Of a stretch of 27,213 bases of DNA, positions 24,169-27,213 are shown piece by piece; position 1 is the first letter of the stretch, and every line of letters begins with the position of its first letter. This stretch comes from JBBQYA01 sp038209155 (lineage in GTDB: Bacteria; Bacteroidota; Bacteroidia; Sphingobacteriales; Sphingobacteriaceae). The translations under genes were made by a program, and so were the position numbers. The stretch lies in the NCBI GenBank assembly GCA_038209155.1, contig JBBQYA010000034.1:1-27213 (forward strand). The letters are read 5' to 3'. The notes under the pieces are model-generated. The model saw only the letters and a list, made by a program, of their open reading frames with translations, was not told where the DNA came from and did no database searches.

Positions 24169-26694
24169 TTATGAAGATAATTCTATGTCTTTCATTTGTC
24201 CATTGAATGGATTATTGGCAGCAATCAAAGTAATTTTAAAGGTGGTTCCTTTTCCCAATTCGCTGATTGCTTCTATAAATCCTTTATGATTTTCAATAAT
24301 TTTTTTACAAATAGATAACCCAATACCGGTACCTTCATATTCACTTCTGCCGTGCAATCGTTGGAAAATAACAAAAACCTTTTCGCTATATTTTTGATCA
24401 AATCCAATTCCATTATCTTTAAAAAATATTGTATAAGCCGATTTCTCCAAAGTAGAAAATTTTGGATTTTTTAAATCTGCTGGTTCTGACCAAATATCAA
24501 TTTCAGGTACAATACCTTCTTTACTAAATTTTAACGAATTGCTCAATAAATTTTGAAACAATTGCCTCATCTGAGCAGAAATTCCCATAATGGTGGGCAA
24601 ATCTTTGACGGTAATTATCGCTTTTTTGTTTTCAATTTCGATTTCAAAATCATTTAGAATAGGATTTATTATATCATTCAAATTTATAGTTTCTAACTTT
24701 TCGGCTACGTTAGCCAATTTAGAAAACGAAAGTAAATCATTGATTAAAATTTGCATACGAAGAGCTGCATTTTGCATTCTATCCATATAATCTTTTCCGT
24801 CCCCTTCCAATAAAGGTGCATATTTTCCATACAATCTTTCGCTGAACGATTGGATTTTCCGAAGAGGTTCTTGCAAATCATGAGAGGCTACATAAGCAAA
24901 CTGCTCAAGTTCTTTATTAGACCTATTTAAATCATTTATTTTTAATTCTAATTCTTGTTCATATCTTTTTATATCAGATATATCTTTGCCTTCTACTAAT
25001 ATATTAACCAATTCTTTTTTTGAATTATAAATTGGTTTTATCACCATTGCTACATCTATTTTGTTTGTTTTCCAATCAAAAATTACCGTTTCAAAATTTG
25101 AAGTTTTACCATTCTTAGCCTCATTTATACCAATTTTTATTAATTCTTTTGCACTTCCCGATTTCCAAGCTGGAAAGTCACCGAAATTTGTACCGAGTAT
25201 TTTATCAGAATTACTTAATCCAGATACTTCTAATGCTTTGTGATTTATTTCTAATAAATTCCCTTCTAAATCCAATAAGCTCACCATTTGAAAAGTCTGC
25301 TCAAAAACCGATTGAAAACGAATTTGACTTTCTTTTAAAGAAATTTCAGCTTTTTTAGCCTCCGTTATATCTTGCAAAACGCCAGCATATTTAATTGGCG
25401 AACCATCCGAATCATAAAAAAATTTTCCTTTTGCACTTCCATACTTTCTGTTTTTATTTTTAGTAATAAATTCAAATTCGTAGGCTAAATCACTTTTGGA
25501 AATTATAGCATTTTGCAATAATTGAGAAACTCTTACTTTTTCATCACCTTCTAAATGATCCATAAAAGTTTGAAAGTTAACCTCTATTTCGTAAGGTTTA
25601 TATTCATGAATTCGATAAATTTCTTCGCTCCAAACTACCTCGTTTGTTTTTATATTCCATTCAAAACTCCCCATTTTACCTATTTCTTGAGCTTGAATTA
25701 AAAGTAATTCATTTCTTTTTAATTCTAATTGTGCATTTTTTCTGAATTCTATTTCTTCATTTAGTTTTATGCTTATCGCTTTTTCGCTCTTGTAGTTTTC
25801 TGTATAATTCATTAATATACCTAAAACAGGAATAAAATAAGTTATTGCTTCCAAATAGTGCGCAATAAAAAAATGATTATCAAATAAGCCCTCAGACCCA
25901 AATGCCATGTGAATTTGAGAAAACACAGCAGGTATTAGACTAATGATTAACATTTGAGAAAACCTAGTTGGATTAGATTGATAAAATTTAGGAAGTAAAA
26001 AAATTCCTGCAAAAACATAAAAAAACAATGGAATTAATGCGTAAGGTTTGCTTATCCAATTATTAGGAAAAACCATTTGTGGAATTTTATCGACTGATAA
26101 AATTAAATTAATAAAGAAAACCGTAAGTAAAACAAAAATAAATAAGATGAGTAGAATTAAATTATTTTTTTCTTTGTGGCTTAAAAGGTTATTCTTATTC
26201 GTTGCAAAAAGATAAACAGAAACACCAGATATGAGGGTAAGAGCATGAAAAGTGCGAGCAAAAGCCCAAGAAAATGCAGTGATGTCTGAAATATTAGGTG
26301 ATAAATCAATTATTCTAGTTACAGTTAACAAATAAAAAGTATCAAAAACGCCAGCAGAAAGCAAGGCAATTCCGATTATTGGTGTGCTTATGTCTCGAGA
26401 AATACGGTAATCAACAAAAGATAATAATGCCGTAATTAAGGCAATGCTTATAGAAATGCTCACAATTAAAACATGAACAAATCTGCCTTTGAATACATCA
26501 TAAAGCATATTTTTTTCGGTATTTGAATCAGCAATTTCAAACACACTTAAATCTAAAGGAACTATATCTATTTGAAAATTAAATCCGAAAATATTTAGGA
26601 TGGAAGGAAAAAGGCATAGAATTATAACCGAAAATAATATCCGATAAGAGATGCCATACAAATTTTGATTTTCTCTTTCCAGTATTTTATTCAT
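24169..26694 (-). CDS. Membrane histidine kinase with MASE3-like sensor and two PAS domains
   Basis: The 841-residue kinase has about eight membrane helices in its first 300 residues (roughly 15-37, 72-94, 105-126, 143-165, 176-200, 217-236, 247-264, 280-297). The segment AGVFDTFYLL followed by FSWAFARTFHALTLI (114-155) resembles the MASE3 membrane sensor, but I cannot be certain. A coiled coil (300-335) leads to two PAS domains (about 338-445 and 455-575). HisKA H605 is in VASHDLQEPLRKI, typical of phytochrome-type kinases. N719, DNGIGF (760-765) and GTGIGL (788-793) complete the ATPase. It is first in its operon, just before the Rcp1-like receiver, which is its likely partner. Confidence 0.92.
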   Translation of the reverse strand: MNKILERENQNLYGISYRILFSVIILCLFPSILNIFGFNFQIDIVPLDLSVFEIADSNTEKNMLYDVFKGRFVHVLIVSISISIALITALLSFVDYRISRDISTPIIGIALLSAGVFDTFYLLTVTRIIDLSPNISDITAFSWAFARTFHALTLISGVSVYLFATNKNNLLSHKEKNNLILLILFIFVLLTVFFINLILSVDKIPQMVFPNNWISKPYALIPLFFYVFAGIFLLPKFYQSNPTRFSQMLIISLIPAVFSQIHMAFGSEGLFDNHFFIAHYLEAITYFIPVLGILMNYTENYKSEKAISIKLNEEIEFRKNAQLELKRNELLLIQAQEIGKMGSFEWNIKTNEVVWSEEIYRIHEYKPYEIEVNFQTFMDHLEGDEKVRVSQLLQNAIISKSDLAYEFEFITKNKNRKYGSAKGKFFYDSDGSPIKYAGVLQDITEAKKAEISLKESQIRFQSVFEQTFQMVSLLDLEGNLLEINHKALEVSGLSNSDKILGTNFGDFPAWKSGSAKELIKIGINEAKNGKTSNFETVIFDWKTNKIDVAMVIKPIYNSKKELVNILVEGKDISDIKRYEQELELKINDLNRSNKELEQFAYVASHDLQEPLRKIQSFSERLYGKYAPLLEGDGKDYMDRMQNAALRMQILINDLLSFSKLANVAEKLETINLNDIINPILNDFEIEIENKKAIITVKDLPTIMGISAQMRQLFQNLLSNSLKFSKEGIVPEIDIWSEPADLKNPKFSTLEKSAYTIFFKDNGIGFDQKYSEKVFVIFQRLHGRSEYEGTGIGLSICKKIIENHKGFIEAISELGKGTTFKITLIAANNPFNGQMKDIELSS

Positions 26695-26840
26695 AATTAC
26701 TGAAATCGATTGGTATTTTTTTGTTCAAAATGTTAAATAAATAGATTTTTCAATTAATACAATATTGTGCCATACTTTATATTTTGAAATAATTTGAAAA
26801 TTATTTTTTTTAGACATTCTAAAACTTAATAAATATGATT

Positions 26841-26848
26841 TAAATTTG
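26841..26848 (+). promoter_or_regulatory. Candidate -7 box for clpS
   Basis: TAAATTTG is an exact TAnnTTTG match 41 bases before the clpS ATG in the 195-base divergent gap to the membrane kinase gene. The upstream -33 TTTG is not visible at the normal spacing. The rest of the gap is AT-rich with no other clear signal. Confidence 0.45.
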
Positions 26849-26889
26849 CCAACCTTATTAATTTACAAGAATAACAATAATAGTAAAAT

Positions 26890-27168
26890 ATGAATAATAT
26901 ACAGACACTAGAAGATCCTGAAATAGAAGTAAATGTAGAAAATGGAATTTCTAACAGTGTAACCTTGTGGAATGACGACCACAATACTTTTGACCACGTT
27001 ATTAATTGCATGATAAAATATTTAAAGAAAAATGCTGATGAGGCTACGAAAATAGCGTTTACAGTTCATAATAGAGGTAAATGCATCATTTGCGAAGGCG
27101 AAAGAAAAGACCTAGTTGAATATTTTAATATTTTATTGTTCGAGGGTTTAACCGTCACTATTGACTAA
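26890..27168 (+). CDS. clpS: ClpS adaptor protein of the Clp protease
   Basis: ClpS delivers N-degron substrates to the ClpAP (or ClpCP) protease. The 92-residue length is typical. The substrate-binding signature VTLWNDDHNTFDHVI (24-38) supplies N28 and D29, matching E. coli N34 and D35. H60 in AFTVHNRGK corresponds to E. coli H66. The N-terminal 20 residues are a flexible extension, as usual. It lies divergent from the kinase gene; nothing else follows in the window. Confidence 0.95.
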   Translation: MNNIQTLEDPEIEVNVENGISNSVTLWNDDHNTFDHVINCMIKYLKKNADEATKIAFTVHNRGKCIICEGERKDLVEYFNILLFEGLTVTID

Positions 27169-27213
27169 GTATTTTTAAATCAGAAAGATTTATTAAATAA
27201 AAAACTCAAATTT

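Noticed and set aside
26826..27011. 61-codon minus-strand frame over the clpS start
   Set aside because: It is antisense to clpS and its promoter gap, with no recognisable product.
27176..27192. TAAATC...GATTTA stem after clpS as a terminator
   Set aside because: The stem is 6 bp with a single G:C pair and no T run follows, so it does not support a terminator.

Overview
The window looks like a chromosomal segment of an AT-rich Bacteroidota bacterium, probably flavobacteria- or cytophaga-like. Four things point there. Secreted LVIVD-repeat proteins occur, one with a C-terminal type IX secretion sorting tail. Promoter -7 boxes match TAnnTTTG and Shine-Dalgarno sequences are scarce. The queuine tRNA-ribosyltransferase lacks its zinc cysteines, and the GT9 enzyme has the phylum-typical CRPCSKxGxDKCP segment. 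I saw no rRNA, tRNA, CRISPR array, insertion sequence or prophage gene.

Layout: 1-2677 (-) holds two tandem secreted beta-propeller-like proteins, the second cut by the window edge. 2756-3484 (-) is an Hpt plus single-domain receiver pair closed by a strong terminator. 3597-4103 (-) is folK, divergent from a + block 4159-9869: sppA, a PolX/PHP protein, a GT9 glycosyltransferase, a SixA-like phosphatase and a secreted CAP protein. 9933-13398 (-) is an operon of GT2 glycosyltransferase, ECF-like sigma factor, rsmG and dprA. 13751-16877 (+) is tgt, an LptF/LptG permease and an EamA transporter, the last two with apparent TTG starts. 16894-18815 (-) has a SAM methyltransferase and a stand-alone NAD(P)H-hydrate dehydratase. 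18938-26694 (-) is a signalling island of three multi-sensor histidine kinases, two receivers and an orphan 116-aa protein. 26890-27168 (+) is clpS.

Most genes are housekeeping: folate synthesis, membrane proteolysis, envelope glycan and LPS handling, tRNA and rRNA modification, DNA uptake, NAD(P)H repair and the N-degron adaptor. The distinctive part is signalling. Three kinases, four receiver domains and one Hpt are encoded without a single DNA-binding or enzymatic output domain, which suggests a phosphorelay that passes signals to partners elsewhere.

Best observations for a second look: (1) the Rcp1-like receiver has its conserved C-terminus displaced into the -1 frame exactly at a run of seven A, and the displaced frame ends in an ATGA overlap with the next kinase gene. 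(2) The PolX protein keeps its PHP nuclease motifs but has lost the catalytic aspartates of the polymerase palm. (3) Tgt lacks all three zinc cysteines. (4) The 116-aa protein is unrecognised and sits among the kinases.
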